Source of the DNA: Eumeta japonica
Lineage: Eukaryota; Arthropoda; Insecta; Lepidoptera; Psychidae
Length of the DNA: 64,000 nucleotides
NCBI GenBank assembly: GCA_005406025.1
Contig: BGZK01001267.1
Span: forward strand, 115,530-179,529
Reading direction: 5' to 3'
Positions 11,985-23,824 of this stretch are shown one piece after another; the first letter of the stretch is position 1, and the number at the start of each line of letters is the position of its first letter. A program made the translations under genes and the position numbers. The notes beneath the pieces are model-generated. The model was not told the origin of the DNA and ran no database searches. It saw only the letters and a program-made list of their open reading frames with translations.

Positions 11985-12140
11985 ACACCCCCGATACCGG
12001 CGTCTGCCGCCCACGCGCTTAATCGTATTTGCCTTCGCGCCGCCACGACATGTGCCGCGGCAGGCGCGCGGCTGGCGCCCCCTCGTGAGCGCCGCCCACA
12101 CGCGCCGGTTTCAGAAATCCCGCTGGCGCGGCCGCCCTTT
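11985..12140. promoter_or_regulatory. GC-rich island
   Basis: About 150 bp packed with CG dinucleotides in otherwise AT-rich DNA (for example GCGCCGCCACGACATG, GGCGCGCGGCTGGCGCC). Such islands here accompany host exons or promoters, but I find no convincing coding frame or splice sites. Confidence 0.3.
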
Positions 12141-12579
12141 TCATTTCATATCGACGATCTAAATGTTTTACGTTATTGTATTTTAAGAGGTAACTTTTCT
12201 ATTTATAAACTACATAACGATTTAAAGAATTACTCCTTCTTATATATTGAAATTAAAATATCTTTACATCCTAAGTTCTAAGATTATATGTGTAATTAAG
12301 ATAATACGGTATTATAATAGTAGTAAAAAAATTATGTTATTTATAAAATGTACCACTGATTCGTAAGGTAGCTTTCCTTTGAGAAAAACGAACAAGAAAC
12401 TTGAGTACGAAAGTTTTGAAACTTTTACAATCATTAAATAAACAATTAATAAAAAAAACAAATCAACCAATAAAGAAACACGCGAAGTCGAGTTGGTTAT
12501 GCCTAAGGATATTTGTATTGTAAGTAATCGGAAATTTACCAAGCATTTGCTTAAACAAGATTTTAAATTTATATTTATA
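12141..12579. other. AT-rich spacer
   Basis: No gene or repeat recognised; several poly-A/T runs. Confidence 0.4.
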
Positions 12580-13010
12580 CTAGCTTCTGCCCGCGGCTTC
12601 GCCCGCGTGGACTTTGAACACATACCCTTATCTTATGTATCGACCGTTGACGATCTCTATCCTAATCTTGATTTCGATACCGATTTATCTCACTTTTGAC
12701 TTTCATCGCAGTCTCGCTTTTAATTCAGAACCCGGTCTCGGACTAAGTAGATTAGGGTTAAAAAGCCCCGCTCTGATTTCTGACCTCGGCACTGTTTCTT
12801 ATTCCGATTCCAAACATGCTCTTTATTCTAATTTTAATTCCACACTCGATTCCAACCATGGTTCCGTTCTCGATTCCGTCCTCATCTGGTCTCCACTTTC
12901 GATTCTGCTCTTCGTCTTGTTTGCAATAAAGGATTTTTTTGCATTTATAACTCGATTCAGTCGATGGATCATAAAAAAAAATTTAAAATCATCTGTTTTG
13001 AATATCTAAT
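12580..13010 (-). mobile_element. Helitron 3' end on the minus strand, partial
   Basis: Read on the minus strand, this ends with CGCGGGCGAAGCCGCGGG, CAGAAGCTAG and then T: a GC-rich hairpin followed by CTAG|T, the classic Helitron 3' terminus. Bases 12710-12950 are a pyrimidine-rich run with repeated CTCGATTCC/GATTCC words and no coding potential. I found no matching TCTATAC-type 5' start to the right, so the length is unknown and the right border given is only where recognisable sequence stops. Confidence 0.65.
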
Positions 13011-13794
13011 TGTTAATGTCATTAAATCCTTCATTAGATTGATCAATCATATCATTTGTACCATATCGAAGATAACTTTTTCAAATACAAAATTTCGTGG
13101 GTATTCTTTACTGATTTGTAAAACGTCAGGGCAGATATTGCGAAAGGCGAATTACTTCGAGGAAATATTATAACCAATCAATCTTCTCCCGTCTAACATA
13201 AGTATTTATCGTGGGATCCTTCTAAGTATCGGGTAAAATGAGATGTTTTGTTCAGAGAAGTGATTTGTGAAATCTGGTATACCGGTTATCGTCGATGGCA
13301 CGTGCCTATGGTGGTTCTAGGATCCTTTTTTTCTCACCCCCGTAAGAGTGGATGTCCGATACGCAGACGGCGGTTTGGAAGTGTACAGTGTTCCATTGCC
13401 GAGGCAGCCTCGGCCCGCAATATTTCTCCTAACATATTTGCCTGCACTGCCTACTGCCGAGGTTTCAACACAGATGAGAGATTAAGAACAAATATAGGTG
13501 GGAAGTGATATCAGTTCAGTATTCTAAATCAGGTACCTGCCTTAATCTCTTTATACAACATTTGGTTATGAACATCATTAAGTTTGATTATACTTTTTTT
13601 TTGGCACTTGTTAAAACAGGTAATATAGATCTAAGTTAAAGCCTATTATATGTCAGAGGTCACATAAAAAACAATCATACGCCCTGAACCTCATGTCTCA
13701 TTGAACATATATTAAATATTCTGTATTGTATCTTTATGCTTTTATTTACTTATATTGACAAATGCACTAATAAAAAATACAACTATACATAAGT
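13011..13794. other. No gene recognised
   Basis: Mixed AT-rich sequence; a moderately GC-rich open frame at 13248-13508 has no recognisable motif. Confidence 0.35.
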
Positions 13795-14212
13795 TTTAAA
13801 AAACACGAACACATATACCAACAAACAGATAGACAGACAGTAGCCTATTGTTTACGCAATCACATGTTCTTACTGTCGGTACACAAATTTTCATCAAGAT
13901 CAGTGAAACCTTTTTATTAATTATAGAAAAACGTACAGACAGACAAACAGACAAACCGGAAAACAATAGCCCACCATTTACGAAATCAAATGTTCTTACT
14001 GTATGCCAATTTTAATCATAATCAGTCAAATTGTTCTTACGTTATAAAAACACACACAGACAGACAGACACACAGTAAAACAACAGACAGTGGCCTATCA
14101 TGTGCCCAACTACATTTTATTATTGTAAACCAATTTTCATTTCGATCGCCTGAAACGTGTTTGAGTTATAAAAAGACATACAGACAGACAGACAGACAAA
14201 AATGAAAAAAAT
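13795..14212 (+). repeat. About 125-bp tandem repeat with CAGA-rich tracts
   Basis: Three full units and a partial one, spaced 126 and 124 bp (anchor word GCCTAT/GCCCAC at 13843, 13969 and 14093). Each unit has a (CAGA)n tract, then AGCCTATTGTTTACG-like, CTTACTGT and AATTTTCATCA-like words. It looks like a retroposon tail that has been tandemly duplicated. Confidence 0.8.
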
Positions 14213-16979
14213 CGTATAATGCGGATGACTGCATCATAAAACGATTATTAGTCACAATATTAGGTGAAAAAAATAAATATACAGACAGAGCCAATAGATT
14301 TAAATAGTGGTAAGATAGATTTTATTTCGCACAAGTATTTCGTGCCGTATTGAAATTGCGCAATCAGAGCTACCTAAATAAATTTCTTACTTAATGCAGT
14401 CGACTAACACATAATCACATTTGTTTATATTTCTGTTATTAAAATTATATTGATCATTATTTCTGCTAAACATTTCTAACTTTTTACGGTTCTGTAGTCA
14501 ACAAGGAAGGCTTATACGGCTATGTTCTTCCGTTCTTCCGTCTGTCTGTCTGTCCATGGCTGAATTCAGAAACTCTTTGTACTAGTAAGCTGTAATTTGG
14601 TATGGATAAGCATTTTAGTCACGCTGACAAATGGCAAAAAAATTTTTGAAAAAAATCATTATTTTGGGTACTTTCCCTTTGCGTGAAGTAGAGATGACTT
14701 TTTTTGTCATCTATTCTATGGTGTGGGATGTTGTCAGATAATCATTGCGGGTCCGTGAATACCATTTTTAGATTTAGGGATCCGTTTGCGAAATATTGAG
14801 CTTCAGCGCTCATTTATGTTAGAGTCGAGTGTGTCTACAGGCAAATAATTATTCTTAAATTAATAGAAAAGGCTTAACAAGTTAACGAATAATGATAGTT
14901 TATTTATAAAATGTACTACGAAAAGTGAAAACCATAATTCGCTTACATTGAAATTATATTACATGGAAAATCACTTAGATGACCATCTTGGTTTAATAAA
15001 TATAATAAACTAACTTATTATGAACCACGTAAAATTATAAAAATAAAAATCATAACATCCTTAAAGCCCGCCTTGTATGGGTCTGTTTTTACACGTGAAT
15101 AACCAGTGAGCGTATACAGTATGATTAGTCAATTGGTGTACATTTTTAATTTTCAAGTCATTTCATATGATTAAATTTCTCAAATCACGTTAACAATCAG
15201 CCAGCTTACTCAAATGTGGCATAAGAGAAGGCAATGCACTTACATTTCTATGTATGTACGTTTGCTGTTTAAAAACACTTCATAGCTTCATAGTTGATGT
15301 TGAGGATTTTAGTATCAATAAAATATTTGTGTTCTCCTATTAATAACTGCAATTAGAAATAACGGGCGCTGTAAATAGTCATAACGCAAAAGTTATAGTT
15401 AAAAGTTGAATGAATCGTTAAAAATTTAAGACATTTGTAGTTCAAGTAATCGTTTACATTGTAAGAATTTGTAAGTGGCTTTTTCCGACTTAATTTTTTA
15501 ATGATTTGTCTGATTTATATTATTTGTTTTTGAAATAATTAGCATTTCGATCTCTGTTTCGTAATTGAAAATATAACGAGAATCAATGTTTAAGTCGAGG
15601 GCTACGAAACGCTGTATCGTAAAAAAGGCATAAAACCCGTTCGAGTGATGTAAAGTCAGCGGATGTCGTGCTCTTTTTTAAACTGATTCGCGGTCACATC
15701 AGCCCCGAAAATGCTCTAAAATACAAGTCTACTATTTTTCGCCAGAACAGTCGTTTACAAAATCATGAAACCCTGACACTTGTTTCGTAAAACTCACTCA
15801 ACTCGCCGCGACCTAGCGTATGTCTTCTCATTACAAATCGATCGGATCTGTTCTTAATATTGGTCCTGCTGCATAAAAATACGTGCGATAGCTCATACGA
15901 TCCGGAATAACGTTTACACATTTTTTTAAAATACACAATGAAGAGAAAAGTTGGAGAAAATTTTGTTTATTAACAGTTGTCTAAATTCTTTGACTTTAAG
16001 TTAAATTTTCAACAGGAATAAGTTCTTTAAAATGTTCTAAATACACTATAATTTATTCAAATGTTTAAATTAATATTTGATAGATAGAAAATAATTGTTT
16101 ATTGTGACATACTCGATTTTGACGCCGTGTGCGCTATCCTAAAATGTTGCACGGAAGCTAATTTTCAGCGATAAATTAAAATTATAAATAATAGAGACAG
16201 AGTTCCAAGAGTTAAAGATTTCTTATAGGAAATTTCCTCTTCTTTAAGAGTCATTGTTTCAAATTTCTTAAATATTAATAGTTTATGATACATCGTCGAA
16301 AAAAAAAAAACTTCTTTTTTATCTTTAATTGTTTATAACTTATGCAATTTTTTATGTGCTAATAAATGATTTCGACACACTTCGCTAGACGTTGTTCTGG
16401 ATCAAGTGCGCTATCGCACATATTTTTAGGAGCAGTATCTTTAATTATTTTTCGCCATTTTTAACTTGTTACCTATACCACTGATCCAGTATTCAATAAA
16501 CTGTTAGGTATTCATTTTATGTATTAAATTTCATTTAATTGTGTCTATGTTAGTGAATTTATATTGATTTTCTGCTCATGTTTTGAATAGTTAATTATAC
16601 ATGCAGAGCTTACATCCTATATAGTTGAATATGAGAGTCTTAACTGCGCCAATTGGTTTTTAGGCTTTTGGTAAGGGTCATAACCAGTTAAGTTGAATAA
16701 ATAATAATATAATGAGGCTAGGTCTATTATTTACAATCATTTTTAGGTTTTCTAAGTTGTGGTAAATTTGAAAGAACTATTCAAAGTTGCATAAAGTTTC
16801 GAAATTATATGTAGAAAATGTGCATTGCATGAAGATAATAAGGATGATGATGTGATTGACATACTACACATTTGTGAATGTCTCTTTGTAGGCGAGTTTA
16901 TTACCTTTTTTTTTCCTATACAGTCGAAGCACGTTTCGACCCTTTTTGGTTTATATAAATTTGTCGAGTACAACAATAC
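14213..16979. other. Long AT-rich stretch without a gene
   Basis: Nothing coding is supported. At 14480-14565 there is a minus-strand retroposon tail (GGTTCTGTAGTCAACAAGG and a GTCTGTCTGTCTGTCC tract) of the same type as at 17726-17850. The remainder consists of poly-A/T runs and low-complexity sequence. Confidence 0.45.
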
Positions 16980-17412
16980 GACGCATGCCTGCAATATGCA
17001 TTAAAAGGAGCATGCAATCCACCGATGACCCTCAAGTCTGCACTACAAATCTCTATCACAAGAATTGAATATTGATTCGAGAGAATTGATAGAGATATCG
17101 AACACGTAAGCAAGTATTAATTGTATAATTATCTCAGTCCGTTAATCGGTATATTGTTAATTTCTACATACGTTTCATGCCGACCAGTCACATCCTCAGG
17201 AAAATGCAGACAGTCACATCCACAAGGGCGTAAGGAGTATTTCATTGTATTGCATTGCACTGTCTGCATTTTCCTGGGGATGTGCCTGGTTGACATGAAA
17301 TGTACGTAGTCGTAGTGGAGGGGTAGATTCGAGGGTCAGCGGTGGGTTACGTGCTGCATGTTAATGCATGTTGTCGGCAAGCGTCTATTATGGATTTCTG
17401 CGAATCAATAGA
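16980..17412. mobile_element. Fold-back MITE, family A, copy 2
   Basis: A long inverted repeat. The left arm (16980-17215) holds, in reverse, the same segments as copy 1: GCATGCCTGCAATATGCATT, TTGAATATTGATTC, GATATCGAACACGTAAGCAAG and TACATACGTTTCATGCC. The right arm (17262-17412) returns ACTGTCTGCATTTTCCTG, GACATGAAATGTACGTAG, AGATTCGAGGGTCAGCGG and GCATGTTAATGCATG. The right arm lacks about 70 bp present in the left. No coding sequence; this copy best shows the symmetrical design of the family. Confidence 0.75.
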
Positions 17413-17725
17413 ACAAAAATACGAGGGTTACCATATAACATTCAAAATAGCGGCAATTAACTGTCTCATCAGCACTACAAAAAAACCGGTTGAGAGCGAG
17501 TAGCGTTCGCAGACGAGGGCTCACGCACTGCCGCACCATAAACACTAAATGCTTTTTAAAATAGTGGAAACCGAAAAAGAAATAATTAAATTTGACAAAA
17601 AACTTGTTTTTTGAATGGGAAACCGTTTTAATTTTTAACTTTATTTAATTCTTATTATTTATTTTTACAGATGAAATAAAAATACTAACTGTGAAATTTT
17701 CAAACTTCTATGGTATACATTATGG
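17413..17725. other. No gene recognised
   Basis: AT-rich, with a short moderately GC-rich phrase near 17485-17535. Confidence 0.35.
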
Positions 17726-17850
17726 TTCATATGAGATTCAGAGCACTGACAGACAGAGGGATAAACAAACGTACAGACAGACGGGCAGTGGAGGCTTAAT
17801 AATAGGATTTCGTTGATACTCTTTGGTTACGGGCCCTAAAAAATAAATTA
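17726..17850 (+). repeat. Retroposon tail (GGTACGGAACCCTA type)
   Basis: CTGACAGACAGAGG and ACGTACAGACAGACGG, then CAGTGGAGGCTTAATAATAGG, TACTCTTTGGTTACGGGCCC and an A-rich end. This is the conserved 3' tail of a dispersed lepidopteran retroposon. Related pieces are at 14480 (minus), 45180 (plus), 45440 (minus) and 58975 (plus). Confidence 0.6.
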
Positions 17851-18067
17851 ATTCTTTCATATGGGATACCAAATAAAATAAATGTGTATAAAATTTTTTG
17901 TTTTTACGGTAAAAGAAATAGTGTTATGCAACTTGCAAGTCAAAAAGGTTTACCGATAACTTTAGACACGTGGTGTGAAGTTTCTAAAACGCATTGGTTT
18001 AATGCGGGAATGGATTTGCCTAATATTTTGTAAAGGCGGTCGTTCCCTGTAGAGAGATTTTATGTGG

Positions 18068-18143
18068 GTGGTGCGAACAAACGGCAACTTCGTTAATATA
18101 TAATTAGTTATATATTAAGGCAGTTGTCGTTTGTTCGCACCAC
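18068..18143. repeat. 76-nt hairpin
   Basis: GTGGTGCGAACAAACG followed by GCAACT at the left is mirrored by AGTTGTCGTTTGTTCGCACCAC at the right, and the inner parts (TTAATATATAA and TTATATATTAA) pair as well, leaving a very short loop. A MITE relic or a small-RNA precursor are both possible. Confidence 0.75.
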
Positions 18144-18769
18144 GTTCTTATATTAAATAAAATTATATCAAGACGGTAGGAGCTAGACACCAGAACAAGG
18201 AACGGCTCTCGGTCCAGCTGGTGGTCGATTTGAGCTCCCGTGCTGCCGAAGGGTCAAGTCTGTGTAGATTTAAGTCGCGGTAGAGCAGCAGGCATATAGT
18301 CAAATCATACGATCTTGCTAAGTGTTTTTTAATAGTATGCACCTGAGCTAATAAAATATAAAGACTATCAAATTTGATTTCTATTAATAACTAAAAAGCT
18401 TACAATGGAATAGTAATAAAAAATTATACAACCCACATTTTTTTTTTATTTGTATGTCCTTCCAAATTTTCTTTAACGTAGTAATTTGCAAGGGTAATTA
18501 AAATATAAAATAGTAGCCGTACCGAAGCCACGGGTGAAACGGTTGCCTAGAATATGTAACTGACACTATTACTTTGTTTATAATTCTTGTAAGCGTTTAC
18601 GTACTCTTTATTTTTTTAATAACTTTTCTTAGAAAAAAAATAACTATATCTGCTATACCGCAGTCAAACTGACTATAAATTTAATTTGTGGTTGGGTTAA
18701 TTTTTGTTTTAATTTCATTATTATCAAAGATAATAAATCATTATCGATATCGATGTGAAAATGAAAATC
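18144..18769. other. No gene recognised
   Basis: AT-rich flank leading up to the GC-rich island. A moderately GC-rich phrase at 18175-18300 has no clear frame. Confidence 0.35.
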
Positions 18770-19172
18770 GGTTCGACGCCAAATACTCGCGGTCGTTTTC
18801 GCTCGAAGCCTCCCCGCCCGCGCTCGCGCCAGTCGCCGTCGTCGCGCGCCCGCCGCCGGTCGTGTTCGCCAGCGCCACACGTCGCCGCCATTGCGCGGCC
18901 GGCACATCGCGCTACGGCCACAGAGCGTGCAGTGACACCTGGTGGCGCGTGCCGCCTGCGACCTCGGTGCGTATTCGTTGCGGCTCTCTCGATATTCTGT
19001 CCGATCCAAAATTTCGTTTAATTCGAAGCTCCCTATCGATATCGAACCGATCCCCCACACGCTCCGGGCCGTCGTCGCCCGTCGGTCTTTTGTTCCTCCG
19101 GCCACCTGCAGCGCCCCGCGGGTGCGGCGACCTCGCGCCAGGAAGGCGATTGCAAAATATGTGGAATAAATT
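18770..19172 (+). promoter_or_regulatory. Strong GC-rich/CpG island, candidate promoter or 5' exon
   Basis: About 400 bp dense in CG dinucleotides flanked by AT-rich DNA. Open frames exist on both strands and in several phases, all Arg/Pro/Ala-rich, as expected from base composition rather than selection. The island could be a promoter or non-coding first exon of the + strand FAM13-like gene, but no splice link can be shown. Orientation is assumed from that gene. Confidence 0.35.
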
Positions 19173-19639
19173 GTGACCTCTTAAAAAATAAACATGGGAA
19201 GGCAAATATTTGTTGTAAATTATATTCATGTGGAACTTATAAAAAATAGAAAGGAATAAAATACGTAAGCTGTCGATGTGATAATAGTAAAAATATAACA
19301 TTCCTGTCCCCGTTCCGTAAACAGCGGCCGCCTCCCGAGCACCCCGCCCCCGGCCCGCCCACTCTTTGCTGCGCACCTTTGTTATGTCATTCTGAAGGAA
19401 GTCTAACGGGTTATTTATGTTTACATTTACTGTTTATAAATAATAGTGTTTTTTTTTCGTGTAGGAATAAAAATTCTTTTGTTTGGGTAACTCGAAGCGC
19501 CGTGGGGTCGTCGCCGGGGCCGCTCCGGAGACACGCGGAACAAAACAATTTCGTAGCGAACTCCTGAAGGTAGAGAGTATCTCACTCGGACCTAAACGTC
19601 CTTCTGTAAACTGTCGTAAATCGGTTTAAAGGGGCGAGC

Positions 19640-19970
19640 AGTGCACTCTCGTGACTTCCGCGATCCGGGCCGCGGGGCGCGGGCGGTCGCGCGCGGCGGG
19701 GGGCGGCGGCGCTACGAGACAAAGGCGCTACGGCCGCTACGCACTACGCAGCGGGCGGCGGGCGGCGGCGTTACGTAACGCGCCGCCTCGTCGGCGGACA
19801 TCACACAAGCGAATTCGGTCGGACGGCGGCGTACGTTCGTGGCGAAGAGGGACTGGGCGATGTCGTGGTATACAATATATGGAAAATTGCGAAATATTGT
19901 ACTCGTGCGAGTCGATACACGGTGACCTGTAGTACGAACTGAATAGTATCATGGTGGTCTCTCTGAACTA
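19640..19970 (+). promoter_or_regulatory. Second GC-rich island, candidate promoter or 5' exon
   Basis: CG-dense to about 19860 (GGGCCGCGGGGCGCGGGCGG, GCGGGCGGCGGGCGGCGGCG), grading back to AT-rich DNA. Low-complexity Arg/Ala/Gly frames on both strands are not credible proteins. A transcription start with untranslated exon is the likeliest host function. Confidence 0.35.
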
Positions 19971-21574
19971 ATCTGACATTAATAGCACGGCGCCCGTCCA
20001 CAGAAACCCTAATACGATGATCTCATCGATGTAGGTACTCAGTTACACGAAAAAAATTCTCGTGACTGGTTTTTAGTACTTCACTGTTGAAGCTATGTTA
20101 CAATATCTCTTATTTCTTTAGCTAATTTGTTAATAAAAAGTTGACTTCCGGTCATTCAATTAACTTCCCGTACCGAACTTCTGAATAATTGAATGAAGTA
20201 TCATGTACGTTTGTGTGTCTGTTCGTTCCCTTGCAACTTATGAGCTGGCCCGCGGCCTCGGACCGGCGACGCGCCGCCCCGGATTGCGGGTGCCGTGACC
20301 GGCCGTGACCATCTTACTTTGTAGTGGTCCGCGTGCTCGTTTGCCTGTTCTGAATCCTATAAATAAATAAACAAGTGGGGCACCAAAACGAAGAATTTTT
20401 AGAGGTGTTCACAAAAATATATACGACCTGTACGTTTAGAAATAATTTAAATAACCAGTGGTAATAAAATTACAATATCAGGTCTTTTCTATTAATTTCC
20501 CAGCATATTTTATACCCACGGTGTCTCTTTAGTCGATTACCCCACATTAAAGTAAGCTCACATTTATCACTCAACATGATAAATATCTGCAGTCAAAGGC
20601 ATACATGTAGTCAAAAGCGCAGTAAGGTAACGCGAATGGCGCCCACGACTGCCGATTTTTGTCATTTTATTGAATAATCTTTTACATCATCTTCTTTCCA
20701 TTTTTAACACGTTTTTATTAACTTCACCTGTATGCATGTGTTTGATTGTTTGTTTGTAACTGACTCCTTTGGATTCAATTTTGATCCACTTTAAACTGTC
20801 AAATTTAATTTAAGCTTTGTAGATTTATCAAGGACCGATGGTAATACAATAATTTCATATTTAGAAAAAATGTTATTATCTGTAATTTTTTAAATTTGAA
20901 ATCGAAAATTGGAAAAAAAATTACTTGAAAGATTATAAAATTTAACAATTATGGAATAAATTAAAAAAAAAATATGAAATAAAAAAAAGGAATTTTTAGG
21001 ATTACTTAAAAATTAGTTGTATTTAAAAATTTTAAAAGAAATTTTGAATTTCTGAAGTTTCGTAAAATTTTAAAGAAAAAATCTTAAAAACTTGTGTATG
21101 TCACAACTACAAGTTGTACAGCGCAATATTAACTTATGCCGAGCGCTAAATTTTCCCTCAGTTTTGAATTCACCCAATGCAATACAATACGATATAATAC
21201 AATATAAACGTCCGAGGGACGAGCGGCAAGAGGGTGTTTCAAAATGTCATGTCGCCAGCGGCAGCCTCCGGGCGTCAGCGCGACGTCGTGCGGTCGGTTA
21301 TGCACTAAGTCATCCGGTTTTTGGTTGTTTGCTGCCGGGCAGGCTTAGGAGGCTTAGGCCGCGGAAGGTCACTAAGTGGAATTCTATAGAAGAACTTAAT
21401 TGCTCAAAACTAATAGGGAAAGTTCCATGTAATAGTGGTGCGTTAAATCAAATAGAGAGGTTGCTTGGACATGAATGATATGAACTTAAATTCTTTGTCA
21501 CACGTAAGATATTCGAAAATCAAGCCTCTTGGTTATAAATACTATTGATATCGTTTTGAAATTAAACGTTTACA
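19971..21574. other. No gene recognised
   Basis: Mostly AT-rich, with a short GC-rich patch at 20245-20335. A frame at 21092-21478 has no recognisable domain and is probably chance. Confidence 0.4.
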
Positions 21575-21832
21575 GGATAAAATATAGTTTTAAAAGAACT
21601 GAAAAACACGCTTTAATGATAAATCGAACTAAAAAGTGAAAAATAATGTTCAATATAGGAATAAAATAATGAACGAAAAAAAATATTAGTATTTTTGTTG
21701 AAAAAGAGGGGGGTTATTTGTGAAATATTTTTCGTTCATTATTTTATTCCCATATTAAAAATCATTTTGCACTTTTTACTTCGATTTATCATTAAAACTT
21801 GTTTTTTAGTTTTTAAACTATTTTTAGATCGT
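21575..21832. mobile_element. Fold-back element with about 110-bp arms
   Basis: The left arm (21575-21687) and right arm (21725-21832) are inverted copies: TTTAATGATAAATCGAACTA, AAAAAGTG and GGAATAAAATAATGAACG on the left are matched by CGTTCATTATTTTATTCC, CACTTTTTACTTCGATTTAT and CATTAAAAC on the right. The loop is about 37 bp. Non-coding MITE-like structure. Confidence 0.7.
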
Positions 21833-21939
21833 TTTTCGCAGTCGGAGTTCTTTAATTTTTCAAATATTTTTTACTTTTCACCTTCACTGACGCCCTCCCC
21901 AGTCACTGACATCCGGCCAATGAGCGGCAGTCTGCACAA

Positions 21940-22174
21940 CCGGTGCAGTTAGGTGCGGAGAGCGCCGTGCGATCTGTGGCCGGCCGTCCGCGCGTTCGCA
22001 CGAGTGGCGTTCACACATCTACGCTAAAGTGCGTAAAACAATAAGAGGCCGGAGCTAATCTTAACGCATAGAGTTCATGACGCGGTGGCCAGTCCACCCA
22101 GCGGACTTCTCTCCCTTTCGGCCACTTGTACGCGGCCGCTGCCGGAGCTCTTTACAACGCGCCATCACTCAACG
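21940..22174 (+). promoter_or_regulatory. GC-rich candidate 5' exon with splice donor
   Basis: A CG-rich segment ending CATCACTCAACG|GTATGA, an acceptable donor. It sits about 800 bp before the candidate first coding exon at 22973, which has an acceptor-like TTTAG in front. The pair could be the untranslated first exon and start exon of one transcript, but there is no independent proof. Confidence 0.3.
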
Positions 22175-22972
22175 GTATGATATCTTAATATACGATAATC
22201 GATTTTAATTTTTGCTGCACAAGTAGGTGTTGTTGAAAAAACTATAAGCTGTTTGTAAAATTATTACGTGGTTGTCTGTGCCTCGCTCTATTTTGATATT
22301 AATTCTTCTTGTGTCGTTGAGTTCGTTGTATTTCATATAATACTATAAGGTGTTCGTTTGTAATGAATTTTGTAATGAGTTTCGGATGGCGCAGTACTTT
22401 ATAGGATATTTCCCACTGATCTAGATTCATGAAATTCGGCAAGAAAAAAGGTCTTAAAGCAAAATTTAAGAAAAAAATCTGGAAATCTATAACTTATATT
22501 TGTATCATATGAAAAATATATTTTTTGTTATTACAAACTTACCTTACAACTGGAGTATTTGTATTGATATAGATCTATATACGGGAGAATATTTTTAACT
22601 TTGCTCTGTGAGAACTAGGATTTTGAAAAAAAATCGGATATTTTTAAGATAATTCAAAAGACATTGTTTCGCAATTTCTGGAACCAATATTTTGCCAGTA
22701 GCAGTATCGGTAACACACAAAAATCATTGAGACTCTTAATGGATGAAATATCTACATACATAATTAATTTTGTAGGGAACCCTCAGAGAAGGAATCCTAT
22801 TCGCACATGCTCTATTTTTATATATGCTTGTACGAATTGAGCGCACGCATCGGGGCTATTTAAACGTTTAGTGGCTCGTTAAGATTCATTTCGCATTTTT
22901 CGTCATGACCTTGGCCACCGCCAGTGCCGGGACGATAAAAGTGTCGTAATATCGGTTATCTCATGTTTAGGT

Positions 22973-23179
22973 ATGTCCGATGTTAACACTGAGTACATTA
23001 AATGCGATAAGTTTGGAAATCTGAAGATAATACGGAGTGAGGACGAGGAAACGTCTACGCCGGCGGAGGGCGCGTGCGCGGTGCGGCCGCCTGCTGTGAC
23101 CACTGCGCTCCGGCGCCGCTGGCGGTCGTGCCGTTCCCGCCGTGACCGCCGGCGCAGCCCCAGCCCCGTCTGCCGCCAA
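22973..23179 (+). CDS. Candidate start exon, unassigned
   Basis: After CTCATGTTTAG (acceptor-like), an ATG opens a frame whose first about 36 codons look like real protein (MSDVNTEYIKCDKFGNLKII, then an acidic RSEDEETSTPAEG), before turning into an Arg-rich run that ends at a stop at 23180. If this is an exon, its donor probably lies before the Arg-rich part. No family was recognised. Strand and position would suit an upstream start exon of the FAM13-like gene 20 kb downstream, but nothing links them directly. The minus strand is also open here. Confidence 0.3.
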
Positions 23180-23824
23180 TAAGCGAAACGGAAAAAATAT
23201 CGTGTTACGTATCACTAAGTCGCATGAGAAAATTACATGAATTTCTTTCTTTATTTCTAAAGTTAGTAGGGTAACGTTCACAACGAGAAACGTTTTGTCT
23301 GTAATGTTATTAAAAGGCATCATCATCGTTATGGATTTGCTATAATTTGGTTTGTTTTAACCTCAGTAGACAGCACTCTCATGCGGGTTTCAGCCGCTGC
23401 CCCACCCCGCGGGCGGGCCGCGTCACTCCACTTTGGAGACTAGTACAATATCATTATTTGTGATCGATATTTGTATCTAAATTTAAAAAGAAAACTCAGA
23501 AGTTATTATTATTAGTTTTGATAAGAAAAAAATCGTATCGTTGACTTCAAAAGTAAACGGAGAACAAAATGCAGAGATGAAAAATAGTTGATTCACTTTC
23601 ACGAAAGTAACCCAAAAAATCCGTCGAATTTCTTCGGTTCATCCTCAGGATAAATGGAAGATTATTCAAAAGGATTAATAACAATCAATTGCGAATATTA
23701 TTCAAAAAGAAGTATACAAAAAGTGTAAAGACCAAAGGACAGCCGTACTTACAATTTTTTATTACATTTTTCGTTCTATCTATTAGAGCAAAAAAATTAA
23801 AAAATATGCTGAGTTTATAATTTA
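23180..23824. other. No gene recognised
   Basis: AT-rich, with a short GC-rich phrase at 23390-23430. Confidence 0.4.

Noticed and set aside
12614..13009. 131-residue frame
   Set aside because: Lies in the pyrimidine-rich, GATTCC-repeating interior of a Helitron end; Ser/Leu-rich by composition only.
18653..19376. Overlapping frames of 150-160 residues on both strands
   Set aside because: Arg/Ala/Pro-rich translations in all phases of a CpG island, with no domain and no consistent splice structure.
19651..19932. 93-residue Arg/Gly-rich frame
   Set aside because: Low-complexity product of a GC-rich island; open frames also run on the opposite strand.
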